A DNA stretch of 21,510 bases from Rhizophagus sp. LPA8_4_AMF (lineage: Eukaryota; Glomeromycota; Glomeromycetes; Glomerales; Glomeraceae): contig JADRCO010001199.1 in NCBI GenBank assembly GCA_021464525.1, positions 1 through 21,510 on the forward strand, written 5' to 3'. The position numbers and the translations under genes are program-made. Each line of letters opens with the position of its first letter. Position 1 is the first letter of the stretch. The notes beneath the pieces were generated by a model. The model did no database searches, was not told the DNA's origin, and saw only the letters and a program-made list of their open reading frames with translations. Below are positions 1 to 9,589 of this stretch, one piece after another.

Positions 1-33
<33 letters not shown>

Positions 34-443
34 AAATAATTGCAGTGGTAGTTACACAGAAAAAAATTAAGACAAAGAAATTTCGGACTGTTCTAGCCCA
101 CTTGGCAAGCGGCAACTTTTTCTTCGAGAAAATAATATATTACTATTTATTATAATAATTATTTATTTTAAACAAGAAAAAATACAAGAAAAATTAAAAT
201 AAAAATAAATATAAAAAAAAAAAAAATTTTTTTTTTAAAATAATAATAATAAATAAAAAAATTTTAAGATTTTAATAATAATAAAAATGGCGTTTTTAAA
301 AGTGATATTAAAGAAAAAATTTTACAAAAAAAAAGAAAAAAGAATAAAAAGCCAAGAATAATTACTCTTGAAACCTTAATCCTAACATGATTATTTGATT
401 TAATGGGTTAATCCCAAATGGGACGCGTCCGTGGTTTTTCTAA
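1..443. repeat. Poly(A) tract and AT-rich low-complexity edge
   Basis: The window opens with 31 consecutive A. About 410 bp of almost pure A/T with short homopolymer and TAA-type runs follow, especially at 180-330. No open frame or splice pattern is convincing here. The poly(A) at the very first base could be a contig edge or a retroposon tail; the sequence does not decide. Confidence 0.7.
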
Positions 444-1507
444 TTAAAGAATTACATTTAATTTCTCTTGTAACTCTTGGATATTAGAAAAAAAAAAAAT
501 TTTTATGTACGACAAATAAACGTTTACTAACATTAGATACTCTTCATCATGTTTAAACAACAACAACAACAACATTGTTGGAACAATTAATTTTAAGTAA
601 CAAAAGGTGATAACTGAATAATTATTCAGATTTAGATTGTTACGGAATACGGAATTCAATTCCCGATATTTCACCAAATTCGATCAGTTAACGTTTAATA
701 CATGTTTCAAGTTGATGTCAATGATTATGTCAATTGGAATTCAATTCCCAAACTAATTGATCAAAAGTTAAATTATATTATATTAAATTATATTTTATTT
801 CTTATCAATCAAAATCTAAATTTGTTGATAGCCGCAGTATCAATCACGTTTAATTTACATATTTTTTACATGGTTAAAAATCGACAAGAAATAGTTACTT
901 TATATTGACTTATAATGAATTTCTTTCATTTTATTTCCGTTATTCCGCGCATTTCTTGTGATAAGATTTAATTTATTTTGCAGCTTCTTCATGCTCAATA
1001 AAATGCAATTGAAACGTTTTATGAGGCATATGACACACGTTTTGTCTGTACGATTTGTCAGACAATAATTTATTAGCATCTCTGGATATCTTGGGTATCT
1101 CTGGGTATGACTCTTTGCAATTGTCAACCTTGAAAAAAAAAAAAAAAATTGTACTCTTTAACTTTGCAAATATCAACTTTGAAAAAAAAAAGTTTGTATT
1201 ATTTGTGTTTTACATATTCTGAGAGTCTGAATCACATATATACTATCAAAATATCAAGTGAGATATATATTAACCTTTTTGTTTTCGTTCTTCATTTTGT
1301 CCAGTTGGAAATCTTTTGTGACGTGCGACTTTTCGTAGCATCATTTCGATTGAAATTTATAAAATCTTCCCATGTTATGTACTTGTGTATGGATTTATAG
1401 TTATTGCACTGTATAGGAGATAACCTTTTTGATTGCTTTTAAATTTTGTACATTATTAGACAAATTTCCGTAAAATTGATTTCAACCGGGATTTGAATTA
1501 TTGTTAA
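444..1507. other. AT-rich stretch without a supported gene
   Basis: Short open frames occur on both strands but are rich in Leu/Ile/Asn/Lys/Phe, as expected by chance in AT-rich DNA, and none shows a domain or a convincing splice context. The stretch holds an (AAC)n microsatellite near 553-573. A 14-base sequence, ggaattcaattccc, occurs twice at 651-664 and 736-749, each copy containing a near-palindrome. Two similar A-run-containing segments lie at about 1125-1195. Confidence 0.5.
651..749. repeat. Pair of 14-bp direct repeats with internal inverted symmetry
   Basis: The sequence ggaattcaattccc is present exactly at 651-664 and again at 736-749. Within each copy ggaatt and aattcc are inverted around a single c. 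No flanking duplication or gene gives them a function. Confidence 0.5.
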
Positions 1508-1621
1508 TCTTCGCGAGTTTACTATGGCTATTTGAGAGAATATAAGATTATCGAAATTGAAAGAAATATTCCGAAATTACATAATAACGATCGTCAATCA
1601 GTAAACAATTTGATAGTTAAG
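1508..1621 (+). CDS. Exon-like segment of an unrecognised gene (partial)
   Basis: After a TAA at 1505-1507 the frame is open for 38 codons and reads with mixed, protein-like composition (for example YGYLREYKIIEIERN, then NNDRQSVNNLIVK). It stops being protein-like exactly at a consensus donor, AAG|GTAATA, at 1621/1622. A possible acceptor is the AG at 1515-1516 or another upstream. No matching downstream exon of the right phase was found: the next coding piece, near 2871, needs a different phase. It may be an internal exon of a longer or decayed gene. No family is recognised. Confidence 0.35.
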
Positions 1622-1721
1622 GTAATAATTTTTAAAATTAGTTATAATAGAGACAAAGATATTTTTGGTCTTTGTCGTTCTTTGTTAAAAAATTTTAATC
1701 TTATATTTAGTAAAAATACAA

Positions 1722-1765
1722 ATTCAATTGTACTTTGAAATGAATTCAATTGTATTTTGGAATGA
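1722..1765 (+). repeat. Two tandem 22-bp units
   Basis: Unit 1 (1722-1743) and unit 2 (1744-1765) both begin attcaattgta and end aatga, differing at two positions. It is a small tandem duplication in non-coding DNA. Confidence 0.6.
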
Positions 1766-2833
1766 TTTAGTCTCAAGTCGTGTAAGGTCTTAAAATCGGG
1801 TAAAGTTTGATCTTTGTGTCAAATTTCATCACTCTTAATAACTTTTGAAATTTTCTTTTTCGAAAATTTCATTCTCATTGTTCAAAGATTCCAGAATTTC
1901 TATCTGTTAAACGCATAAATTATATATTAGTAATCTTTAATTTCATTTTTTTTTGTAGTGATGATTGAATTTGCTATCTTTTGTGATTGTAAAACTTGGA
2001 GAAACGAAGATAATGAAACCTGTTCTCGTAATATTAATAATTGAAAGGACGAAGGATAGAATGAAATTTCATAATACGCTGAAGTCACAATGATCTCCTC
2101 ATTTGCCTATTGACATTATCATCATTTGCGAGTGATAAGTGTCGAGATAAGATCCACACGAACTGGAAGTTCTTCTCGAATTGACCGGTTAATTTGAATA
2201 ATTGTTTCAAGAAATTAAAATCAAAATACCTTTTATATACATTCTATATACAAATTCTAATTTCAAAGGTAAGGTGAATGAAAAATTTAATTGAAAATTA
2301 TTATGGAATTTTGTTATATCTTTACAATGGTATGTAAAAATAATAAATAATATTTAAACCGTAGATTTGGTTATTTATTTATTTTATTTACTTACCTTTT
2401 AATACTTAGGTTCGTATTTTTTTGTGAATTTTTGGTTATTATGTGAAAACTTTGAATTTTGAGGAAAGTAACAAAAATAAACCTTACCTTTTGTAAAATT
2501 TATGATTATTTAAAATAATACGAAAGAATGATATGAATATGAATTAATAATTATACATGAATTCTCAAATTATTGAAATTGCCTACCTTTCGTATTATTT
2601 ACTTGTTTAAAAGAACAAAAGGAATCAGATTTACGCCTTACTGCTTATTGTATCACTGCAAACTTGCATGAATAAACTGCCCGTACAATTATAAATCTTG
2701 GCCGGCGTATGATTTAAATTTTCACTTATTATACATTTTTATCAACTTGGTCATACAATTCTGGGCTAATGTTCAACTGGTTAATACAGTTTTTGATATC
2801 TAAAAATACATAATAATAAATAAAAAATAATGA
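1766..2833. other. Mostly non-coding stretch with weak exon-like pieces
   Basis: A polypyrimidine tract plus acceptor (ending AG at 1957-1958) precedes a 28-codon open segment at 1959-2044 that contains CDCKTWRNEDNETCSRN and then hits TGA. A second segment around 2125-2190 reads RVISVEIRSTRTGSSSRID. Both could be exons or relics of the gene whose 3' end lies at 2834-3929, but phases and donors do not fit cleanly. The rest, 2195-2833, is AT-rich with no visible gene. Confidence 0.3.
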
Positions 2834-3929
2834 TATACTGTATATATATTTGGCGGATCCCCAAATTTAGGTAACGTTGGCAAATTGTCGAAACTCTTTC
2901 GTCATTTTAATTTCGATAACGAAGGAAACCGTAGTAGTAGCCGTAATGGTATGTACACAAAATTATTTTTTTGAGTTTCTTTTTTGTTGGTTGCAATTTA
3001 ATATCACAATTTAGTAATTTACTATCGCAATTTAGCAACTTAATATCGCAATTTAGTTTCCGCAAATTAATATCCGCAACTTAATATCGTAATTTTAATA
3101 TCGCAATTTAGTATCTTTAGGAATTATATTGTCAATATTTTGGTGCAAAACAATTAGCTTTGCAAATTATAATAAATTCTAATAAATTTGATTAAAATTG
3201 GGATATTGTAAACTTTGCTGATTGACGGTTATCTAATAATAAAGTATTTCTTTCTATTACGCAACGAAATTTTAACCATCAGATTAAAATGGCGTAATTA
3301 AATATCAGGCCATAAATGATGACCTTACTTTGAAAGGTAAAATATTTAATTTAAATGAATTTCCTTTTGGCGTTTTAATCATCAATTTTAAGAATCTTTA
3401 TTTGGGAAAAATTGTAACCTAAATAGGATGAATTCTTGACGTAATGTATTATAATTTAAAGGTAATTTTTTTTTTTTATTTACATGAATTTTTTGAAATG
3501 GACTATAATTAATTGCTAATGGATAATTTACTTCACAAAAAAAATTTTTTAAAAAAAATTATCTTGACCAATCAAATAAAAATTCAACAAATTGACCATC
3601 CAATTCAACAGGAAACTCGAAACGAAAATCTTTTTTTTCACATCACTTTAATTAATTGATCGAATAAAAGAATTGATTACATCGTAATTGACTGAAGAAA
3701 GCTTTACCAAACCCAAGAATTACAAATCGTTACTAGTAGTGTATTATTAATATAATAAATATACTAAAAAATGATTATTTTACAAAACTTATCTTTTTGT
3801 CAAATTTCTTTAGGTGACGATGAGAATTTGCACAAAGAACAAAAATCAACATACGAAAACAAGAATACAACGGCGGATAATTTGACGTTACTTGTAGCGT
3901 CAAAACAACGTACGAAACTAGTAAACTAA
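2834..3929 (+). CDS. 3' end of an unrecognised spliced gene (partial, last two exons)
   Basis: The segment to 2948 reads GSPNLGNVGKLSKLFRHF and ends at the donor G|GTATGT (2949). The intron runs 2949-3813 and ends in a pyrimidine-rich TTTCTTTAG. The last exon, 3814-3929, restores the frame exactly (phase 1 to phase 2) and ends at TAA 3927-3929, so the join is well supported. The 5' edge is uncertain: the frame is open from 2834, but a good acceptor (TTTAG) ends at 2870, so the true exon may begin at 2871. No start codon lies in this exon, so upstream exons exist or have been lost. The encoded C-terminal tail is hydrophilic, rich in Asn, Ser and Lys, and looks disordered. No domain is recognised. 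Confidence 0.5.
2992..3114 (+). repeat. Degenerate minisatellite inside the 865-bp intron
   Basis: About six to seven imperfect copies of a roughly 18-base unit resembling taatatcgcaatttag run head to tail, including 3023-3056 and 3091-3114. They lie entirely within the putative intron 2949-3813. Confidence 0.65.
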
Positions 3930-4169
3930 GAATTACGAGAATGGGTAGGCTTCAATTATATTAATTATACTGTGAATTATAATGATGAATTATAATGATG
4001 AATCAAACTCAATCATCATTGATTCAAATCAAATCTGTAATAATAATAACTATAATGACTCTTCAAACAATATTTTTTGAATTAATTATATAATCGAACC
4101 AGAATTCTTTTTTCATTTCCTTCAAAATTTTTTCTATATTTCACCTGCTCAACAAAATATTCTTTAAAA

Positions 4170-4936
4170 ATGCATGATTATCGGGTTAAAGAAATCGAAA
4201 AATTTCTTGAGGAATTGGCGGATGCCGAAGACTATTATATCGATGATTATGATTATGATTTTTTATCTGAAAAATATCTTGAACCACCAGACTCACCAAT
4301 TGAAAGAATTGCAATTGGCGTCATTAAAAAACGAGTTTCCGGTTTCAATATTCCATTCATCGAACACCATGCGCTTATTGTTAAGACTCCTAATGGATTA
4401 ATTTCTTTTCATTACGAACGTAATAAAAATAGACCAATTCTTAAACGATGTATTAATCCTAACGATTGGGAATTGACAAAGTTTTACACTCCTAAAGACG
4501 GGATTACTATGGCGGATTTATTTCAAAACGTTGGAAATTTTTTGATTTTTCCTAAATTTAGATTCATTCAAAAAATTCTTCCGATTTTATTTGAACCAAG
4601 GTAAATTTTTTGATAATTAATTGATTTGTGTAACAACTTTAACATGGGTATTCTTACTTAGGATCGTTAATATGTTGAGAAGAGAATGGGCAGTAATTTC
4701 TCTTGTTCGAAAAACTCTAGTAAAAATTAAACAAATAATTAACTTGGGAGTTGAGTGGATTATGGCTCATATAAAAAGAATCGTTTCGCGATTTTTGTAT
4801 GTAATTTTTTCTTATTATTTTATTTAATATATTGTGGTATCAATTATTAATATCAATTATTAATATTAACTCGGCGAATAAAATTCTTTTTTTTCAGCCA
4901 GTAAAAGTCACACAGCATACACAACATAAACGTTGA
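4170..4936 (+). CDS. Unknown 202-residue protein, three exons
   Basis: The proposed exons are 4170-4600, 4662-4800 and 4898-4936. The introns are 61 bp (GTAAAT..TTAG) and 97 bp (GTAATT..TTTTCAG). Phases match at both joins and give 202 residues before TGA 4934-4936. If the second intron is retained, the frame instead stops at 4825-4827. The start is ATG 4170 in an aaaaATG context. Residues 17-31 form an acidic, Tyr/Asp-rich patch. A compact core follows with HHALIVKTPNG (66-76) and SFHYE (79-83), and then a basic, amphipathic-looking region from about 125. The His-plus-hydrophobic-strand pattern recalls papain-fold or LRAT/NlpC-type proteins, but no catalytic Cys can be assigned, so this is only a weak analogy. 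The gene is unbroken, unlike most of the window, and lies 280 bp upstream of the RBR gene on the same strand. Confidence 0.65.
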
Positions 4937-5215
4937 ATGTTACTTTACATAGTATATCAGATATGCAAAAAGTATATTTTTTTAATAAAGTTGATTGAAT
5001 TTCTCAGTGTAATATGGTCTTTTCACATGATTATTTATTAATTTCTTAATCTCGGAAATCTTTGTTAAACCAGTTTTATTACAGGATTATGCGCACTTCA
5101 TTGTCAAATTTATATATATGTAATACCTATTTTGTAACCAATTCATTTGCTTCGCTTTAAACTCTCATTTTTATTTTATTTTTTCTTTATATTTTTTGTT
5201 TTCAAACTTTAAAAA
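4937..5215. other. Intergenic region upstream of the RBR gene
   Basis: This is AT-rich sequence between two plus-strand genes. The last 60 bp before the RBR start are pyrimidine- and T-rich with short TTTTATTT-type motifs, as expected of a fungal promoter/leader. No defined element is recognised. Confidence 0.4.
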
Positions 5216-6075
5216 ATGGGAGCTTCTTATTCGACATGTTCAATTTGTGTAGAGTCTCGGTATACTTCAGAATTTAAAATAGTTACAAAGAATTGTAAAC
5301 ATACAGCATTAATTTGTCAGACATGTGTTAATAGACATATTGAAGCTGAATTAAACAATAAAGCAAATTTGGAAATTACATGTTTAGTTGATAAGTGTGG
5401 ACAAATTATGGATTATAATGATATAGAAAATGGCGCAAGTAAAGAGGTAATGAAAAGATATGATAGAATGTTGGTTAATAGTGCATTAGGTGGAGATCCA
5501 AATTTTAGATGGTGTAAAAATGCTAAATGTGGAGCTGGTCAAATTCATAGTAGCGGACGTATGTCTTTTAAATTTCTTTTCCTAGTAATAAAAATTATTT
5601 GTCATGGTTATGTTTTTAACGATAATTTTTGATTTTCTAGATAATGAACCTATAATGAGATGCGAAGCATGTGGTCAAAAATCTTGTTATACACACGATG
5701 TTCCTTGGCATACAGATTTAACGTGCACTCAATATGACGAGATTATTAAAAAATCTGAAGAGGCAACTCAAGATTTACTTAATCGAGAAACTAAAGCTTG
5801 TCCTAAATGTGGTGTAAGAATCACTAAAAATGGTGGTTGTAACCATATGTCTTGTAAAATTTCGTCTTGTAAACATGAATTTTGTTGGTTGTAAGTATAT
5901 TTTCTATCCTTCTTTTTTTGGTAAATTTTTTTGGTAAAGAAAAAAAAATATTTAATAACTTGTGATAATTTGAAATTTCTTTCTTTCTTTTTCATCTAGG
6001 TGTTTGGCTGATTTTAATGCGATTCGTAAAAATGGAAATAGATCCCATCGGAGAACTTGTCAATTTTATGCCTAA
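5216..6075 (+). CDS. RBR (RING1-IBR-RING2) E3 ubiquitin-protein ligase
   Basis: Exons 5216-5558, 5641-5890 and 6000-6075 join through introns of 82 bp (GTATGT..TTCTAG) and 109 bp (GTAAGT..ATCTAG) to give 222 residues. RING1 ligands are C8, C11, C27, H29, C34, C37, C56 and C61. IBR ligands are C100, C105, C122, C125, C130, H133, H138 and C143. RING2 has C168 and C171, then the motif GGCNHMSC with catalytic Cys181 and His183, then C186, C191, C196, C199, H214 and C218. In this family ubiquitin is passed from E2 to the RING2 cysteine and then to substrate; every required residue is present, so the enzyme should be active. Unlike most RBR ligases it has almost no sequence outside the RBR module, so no substrate-binding or autoinhibitory domain is seen. 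The N-terminus MGASYS fits an N-myristoylation pattern (Gly2, Ser6), which suggests membrane attachment; that is inference. Confidence 0.93.
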
Positions 6076-6788
6076 AGAATTCTGATTTCTGAGAAATTTA
6101 CATAAATTATGATTGGAATTTTTGATATATAAATATATATCCTTGATATATTGTATATAAAATATATTTTTTTATTTTGTTTCTTTTTTTTTTTTTTACA
6201 TATATAATAAAGGAAATATATTCGATTATTAGGAGCTTTTATCATGTAATGATTTTTTTTTTTATAATATTATCAATAATATTACACAATCGCATGTTTT
6301 TTATGAATGTACTGCGACGTAAAAATTTTTTACTATCCCGATCTTTCAAGTGTCAAGCTCTATGGAAAACTGTATGTATTAATAACCTTGTGGACAATTT
6401 TTTTTTAAAAAAAATCAAATCACACCATAACTATAGCATTATTAATGAATACTGTAGAAAACTTTTCGGTAATTTTTTTCAAAGGACATGATTGATCCGA
6501 GTAGATGTGATATTGATGATATTACGTATTGTTTAAAATGAGTATATCACTTCATGAGACTAATTCATTACTGGATGATTCTATCAGTATGCGAGATATT
6601 TTGTATTGTTTAAAATGAGTATATCATATCTCACTTCATGAGGTGCTGGAAGATATGGCCACGTGATTGAGTCATTGGTTGATATATTATCATGTGATTT
6701 TAAAATAAAAAAAATAATGGTAGGTCAGAATTATGTTCTTATAATCGTTCTACACTTTTAGGAATCTTATTGTAGGTATCAGACGTGA
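6076..6788. other. AT-rich intergenic stretch after the RBR gene
   Basis: No supported gene. The stretch contains long T runs (6180-6196, 6248-6262), an AT microsatellite-like segment (6125-6175), a pair of 24-bp direct repeats and a CACGTG hexamer at 6660-6665. An open frame at 6177-6491 is dominated by Phe/Ile/Asn codons from homopolymer tracts and is not considered coding. Confidence 0.5.
6526..6640 (+). repeat. Direct repeat of 24 bp with flanking similarity
   Basis: The 24-base sequence gtattgtttaaaatgagtat + atca occurs at 6526-6549 and again at 6603-6626. In both copies it is followed by a cacttcatgag sequence (6548-6558; 6632-6642). This is a local duplication about 77 bp apart. Confidence 0.65.
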
Positions 6789-7027
6789 GAGCCAAGCAAT
6801 TCATTCAGTTCGCAAGTTCAATTAATTAAGAATGGAACAGCTTTCGTTCTCAATGATGGTTGTTTAAGCTACGTAGAAGAAAATTATGAAATCCTGCTTA
6901 CTGGATTTAGTCGTAAAAGTTTAAATTTGACTATATGATTACGCTACTTTTGTAGATCGGTGATATTCCTCGTGTTCGTTGTGTTCGTTTCAAAGTGGTC
7001 AAGTATATCTCTAAAGTCATCCTTTAA
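6789..7027 (+). pseudogene. Coding-like fragments of an unrecognised gene
   Basis: A 49-codon segment open between stops (6789-6938) has protein-like content, for example [20 protein letters not shown]. Sixteen bases further on, after TTTTGTAG (a possible splice acceptor at 6954-6955), a second segment (6956-7027) reads IGDIPRVRCVRFKVVKYISK and ends at TAA. There is no ATG at the front. It is either a decayed gene or internal exons. Family not recognised. Confidence 0.3.
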
Positions 7028-7592
7028 TTCTTATTTACTTTTTCATTTAACTTATGATATCGTCTTTAGCTATAAAATATTTATAGATACAAAGGGAAAG
7101 AAAGAAATTTCTCGATAAGAAAATCCTCGATCTTAATGATTATGGATTTGAAATAACTGTAAGATAATCTTTTCGTTGATGCCTTAAATTTTGATCAAGA
7201 GATATTTTTAAGGTTCTAAAGTTAATTGAATTATATTATATAAAGGTAATCATTTGTAAAAAAGAGTCCAATAATAAATTGTAAAAATATCATTAATTTA
7301 ATAATTTATGGATATTGTACGGTGTTGTATTTATATTGGTTAACGTCATGAAGTGACGATAACTAAATACTACCTATATTATCGCAAAATAAAACTTTTG
7401 ATATCAATATTGTATGATAATGAAAATATCGGTCAAATAAAATCTATAGGGCCGTGCGATAATATTTAATAGTAAAACCTAATTAAATTGCCAAAGATAA
7501 TACATGACAAGAATGGAATTTTTTTTCTTCAGGAAAAAATAAGCCAAATTGAATCGTCGTAATACGGTTTAATCGCTATTTATAATTAGTGA
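7028..7592. other. Non-coding AT-rich stretch
   Basis: No supported gene on either strand. All frames are broken every few dozen bases and composition is uniformly AT-rich. Confidence 0.4.
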
Positions 7593-7727
7593 TGTTCGGT
7601 AAACATTTTACGGATCGAAGGGAGTTATAGTAGGTTTGTTAAAGGATGGGGTGTCCAGCTAGTGAAAGTACCTGCGACTAAGAAGCGTCGTGTAGAAGAA
7701 AAAAATAATTTTATTGACATTGCGTAG
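7593..7727 (+). pseudogene. C-terminal coding fragment with a basic NLS-like motif
   Basis: The frame is open from 7593 to TAG 7725-7727 (44 codons). The second half is clearly protein-like: WGVQLVKVPATKKRRVEEK, then NNFIDIA. PATKKRRVE resembles a classical basic nuclear localisation signal. Near the front another frame reads FGKHFTDRREL (7595-7627), so a frameshift is likely. No start codon is seen. It may be the 3' end of the same broken gene as 6789-7027; that link is inference. Confidence 0.35.
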
Positions 7728-7939
7728 AAACATCATATAAAATATATTACGCAAATTTTCATAATGTATCGCTTGTTAATTCCAATTTCTTATATCGCAA
7801 ATAATTTTATTTAATATAAATAATTATTTGTAAACAAAGCTAATTTTTTTTTATACAGCAATTCAAATACAAAAAACTATTTTAATATACAAAATAAAGC
7901 TTAATATGTATTTCAATAGAGAAAGAAAACCCCCTATGC

Positions 7940-8469
7940 AATATGGCAACATAACACCTATAAATGGCGCAAGTCGCTTTCTTCTAGAATCATTACTTTC
8001 ATATTCATCCATTTTTAGTCCATAACTTTTAAAGCCTTCTGACATAAATTCTGAACTAAATTTCGGAACCTCTGCTCGCATTGTTGAGCAGTGCAGCGAA
8101 AACTTAAATCTTGGCGTATTCTCCTTGACGCGCGCTCCCAAAACTCGACCTAGCTTCTTCCGGTCATCGCGTGGTAATACTCATTACCATCATGAGATCT
8201 ATAGATCTTGAAGGATAGTTCATAGGTGTCACTCCTTGATCAGTAACTAAAAACTCTGTGTCTTTGTGACTGTTATAAAGAACGGCGTTACTGAACGCAT
8301 TTCTTTTATAAAAAAAAAAAGTTATAAAAGTTAGTAATATGTATAAATTTCTTTTTATTGGAAATAAAATAATATACATACTATAACACATTCTTTGTTC
8401 TATTTCAGTCCTCTCATTTATTTTTCTACCCGTATCGTCCTGTTTTCTTTTTACTTCTATCCATTCATT
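7940..8469 (-). pseudogene. Decayed gene with a Myb/SANT-like DNA-binding fragment
   Basis: Read on the minus strand. The central part (about 8185 down to 8015) gives NEYYHAMTGRS, a TAG stop (8150-8152), then VEFWERASRRIRQDLSF and TAQQCEQRFRNLVQN. The pattern aromatic-W...basic helix...T..QC..RF.NLV matches the second and third helices of the Myb/SANT-like domains that are abundant in Glomeromycotina and in transposase-associated proteins. The frame ends at TAA 8015-8017, and coding-like sequence (MDEYESNDSRRKRLA) continues in another frame to about 7940. Upstream, 8469-8392 reads NEWIEVKRKQ...INERTEIEQRM and meets a GTATGT donor at about 8379. The first SANT helix is not identifiable. The in-frame stop and frame changes mark it as broken. 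Confidence 0.5.
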
Positions 8470-8543
8470 TCATTTAGTTTTTATAAAAGTTGATTAACTG
8501 TTAATTAGTTACTCGTTAAACATGATGTGTTGGATATTCAACA

Positions 8544-8708
8544 TTATGAGTGTGGGTGGTTCAACAGTATGAATATTAAAATAAAAAAAAAACAGTATAT
8601 GGCTCCTGAGGCGACCCAGGTATTTGCGTCCAAATCCTCCAACACTTCCAGTTCTTGTTCGTGTTCTGTTTCATGTTCAATTTCATGATTTTCCATATTA
8701 TCTGTCAT
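8544..8708 (-). CDS. Small acidic reading frame, possible first exon
   Basis: ATG at 8708 (minus strand), 54 codons. The first half is strongly protein-like and acidic (MENHEIEHETEHEQELEV, then LEDLDANTWVASG); the tail is AT-rich translation and probably intronic. CTCTTAG just upstream could be an acceptor. On the same strand and about 240 bp upstream of the Myb/SANT remnant, it may be that gene's 5' exon. No family recognised. Confidence 0.3.
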   Translation of the reverse strand: MTDNMENHEIEHETEHEQELEVLEDLDANTWVASGAIYCFFFILIFILLNHPHS

Positions 8709-8815
8709 ATTCTAAGAGTGTTGAAAGAAAAAAAAGAAGTTCCAGTATTTTTTTTAATTTTTTTACATAAATAGTCCCTTACGAGATTTCTAAACTTTTG
8801 ACTGCACTGATACTT

Positions 8816-9010
8816 TTATTGATGTGAACGAATGGAGGAGCTTTTATAGACTTCAACCAATGCTTCGATTTCTTTGGCAGAAAGTCTGTGTATATTTCCA
8901 CTAAAATATACACTATGATTATCTTTTCCATAGCCACTGCAAGAGATGATGCCTCGTAAATTTGTATTATACCGGTCATTTATTCTGAATTCACATAAAA
9001 GGATTATTTT
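8816..9010 (-). pseudogene. Coding-like fragment, family unknown
   Basis: On the minus strand the frame from about 9010 to TAA 8816-8818 is open and protein-like: ISCSGYGKDNHSVYFSGNIH followed by RLSAKEIEALVEVYKSSS. An overlapping frame in the same strand (8779-8979) begins with ATG but has less natural composition, so the former is preferred. No start codon or splice junction is certain. It may belong with the two remnants that follow it on this strand. Confidence 0.35.
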
Positions 9011-9119
9011 AATTTTTTTTATAAAATATCATACTTCTCGAAATAGTTGTCAAATGTCCCTTTATAAACATTTCTATGTTATACAAGCTTTCCGCATAAA
9101 ATTGTAATGACTATAAAGG

Positions 9120-9460
9120 TATTTAAAGGGTATTCCCCCTGGGCCCCCTGGGCCCTGGCGCCAGGTGAAAAATCTTAACTGTTAATAAAACGCGCAACGC
9201 GCTAATCACGTGATCGTGACGGTTAACATCACACAACTATGATAGACTAGTACACTTTTTTTAAGCTCTCAAAATTTTAGAAAATGGGGGTTAATGGCCG
9301 TGCCTTCCTCAATATGACCGAACAAAAACACAGTAGTTATAACATGAAGGGTGGGACTGCGTCAAAATATCGCCGTATTCGTAATGATAAATAGTTAGGA
9401 TCGTTCTCATATCTCGGCTGAATGAGGCCATTAAGGAAGAGGAGGAATACCCGTTTGAAA
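9120..9460. mobile_element. Candidate MITE-like element with GC-rich end
   Basis: An inverted pair gggtattcc (9128-9136) and ggaataccc (9444-9452) bounds about 325 bp. A second inverted pair lies inside: ttaatggcc (9291-9299) and ggccattaa (9426-9434). The left end is an unusual GC island (9135-9165) with two ccccctggg repeats and the perfect palindrome cctggcgccagg (9154-9165), followed by gcgc and atcacgtgat motifs (9191-9214). The flanks tttaaa and tttgaaa could be a degenerate target duplication. No protein is encoded. The structure suggests a small non-autonomous DNA element, but ends and duplication are imperfect. Confidence 0.35.
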
Positions 9461-9589
9461 AAATAATTATGTAATATTAGCATAGAAATTTCACCTTTGG
9501 TATATCGAAGGCTTGTTTGTTATTTTATATTGTATTAATAAAGCGAGCCTCAGTTAGCGAAGCAAGCCCATCCGAGCTTGAAGTATTGA

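Noticed and set aside
444-677. Minus-strand 77-codon open frame
   Set aside because: Composition is Leu/Phe/Asn/Tyr-rich as expected from AT-rich DNA, and it crosses an (AAC)n microsatellite. No domain or splice support.
900-1176. Two overlapping minus-strand open frames
   Set aside because: They overlap each other in different frames, one begins in a poly-A/T run, and neither has recognisable content.
3000-3114. Intron minisatellite as a CRISPR or coding repeat
   Set aside because: Units are short, imperfect and without spacers, all frames contain stops, and the flanking exons splice around it.
6177-6491. Plus-strand 104-codon frame
   Set aside because: Mostly Phe/Ile/Tyr from T runs and AT repeats; no protein-like segment longer than a few residues.
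7863-8141. Minus-strand 92-codon frame starting MGARVKEN
   Set aside because: It overlaps, in another frame, the Myb/SANT-like sequence, which has a clearer family pattern. Only its middle part (MDEYESNDSRRKRLA) is kept as a possible frameshifted continuation.
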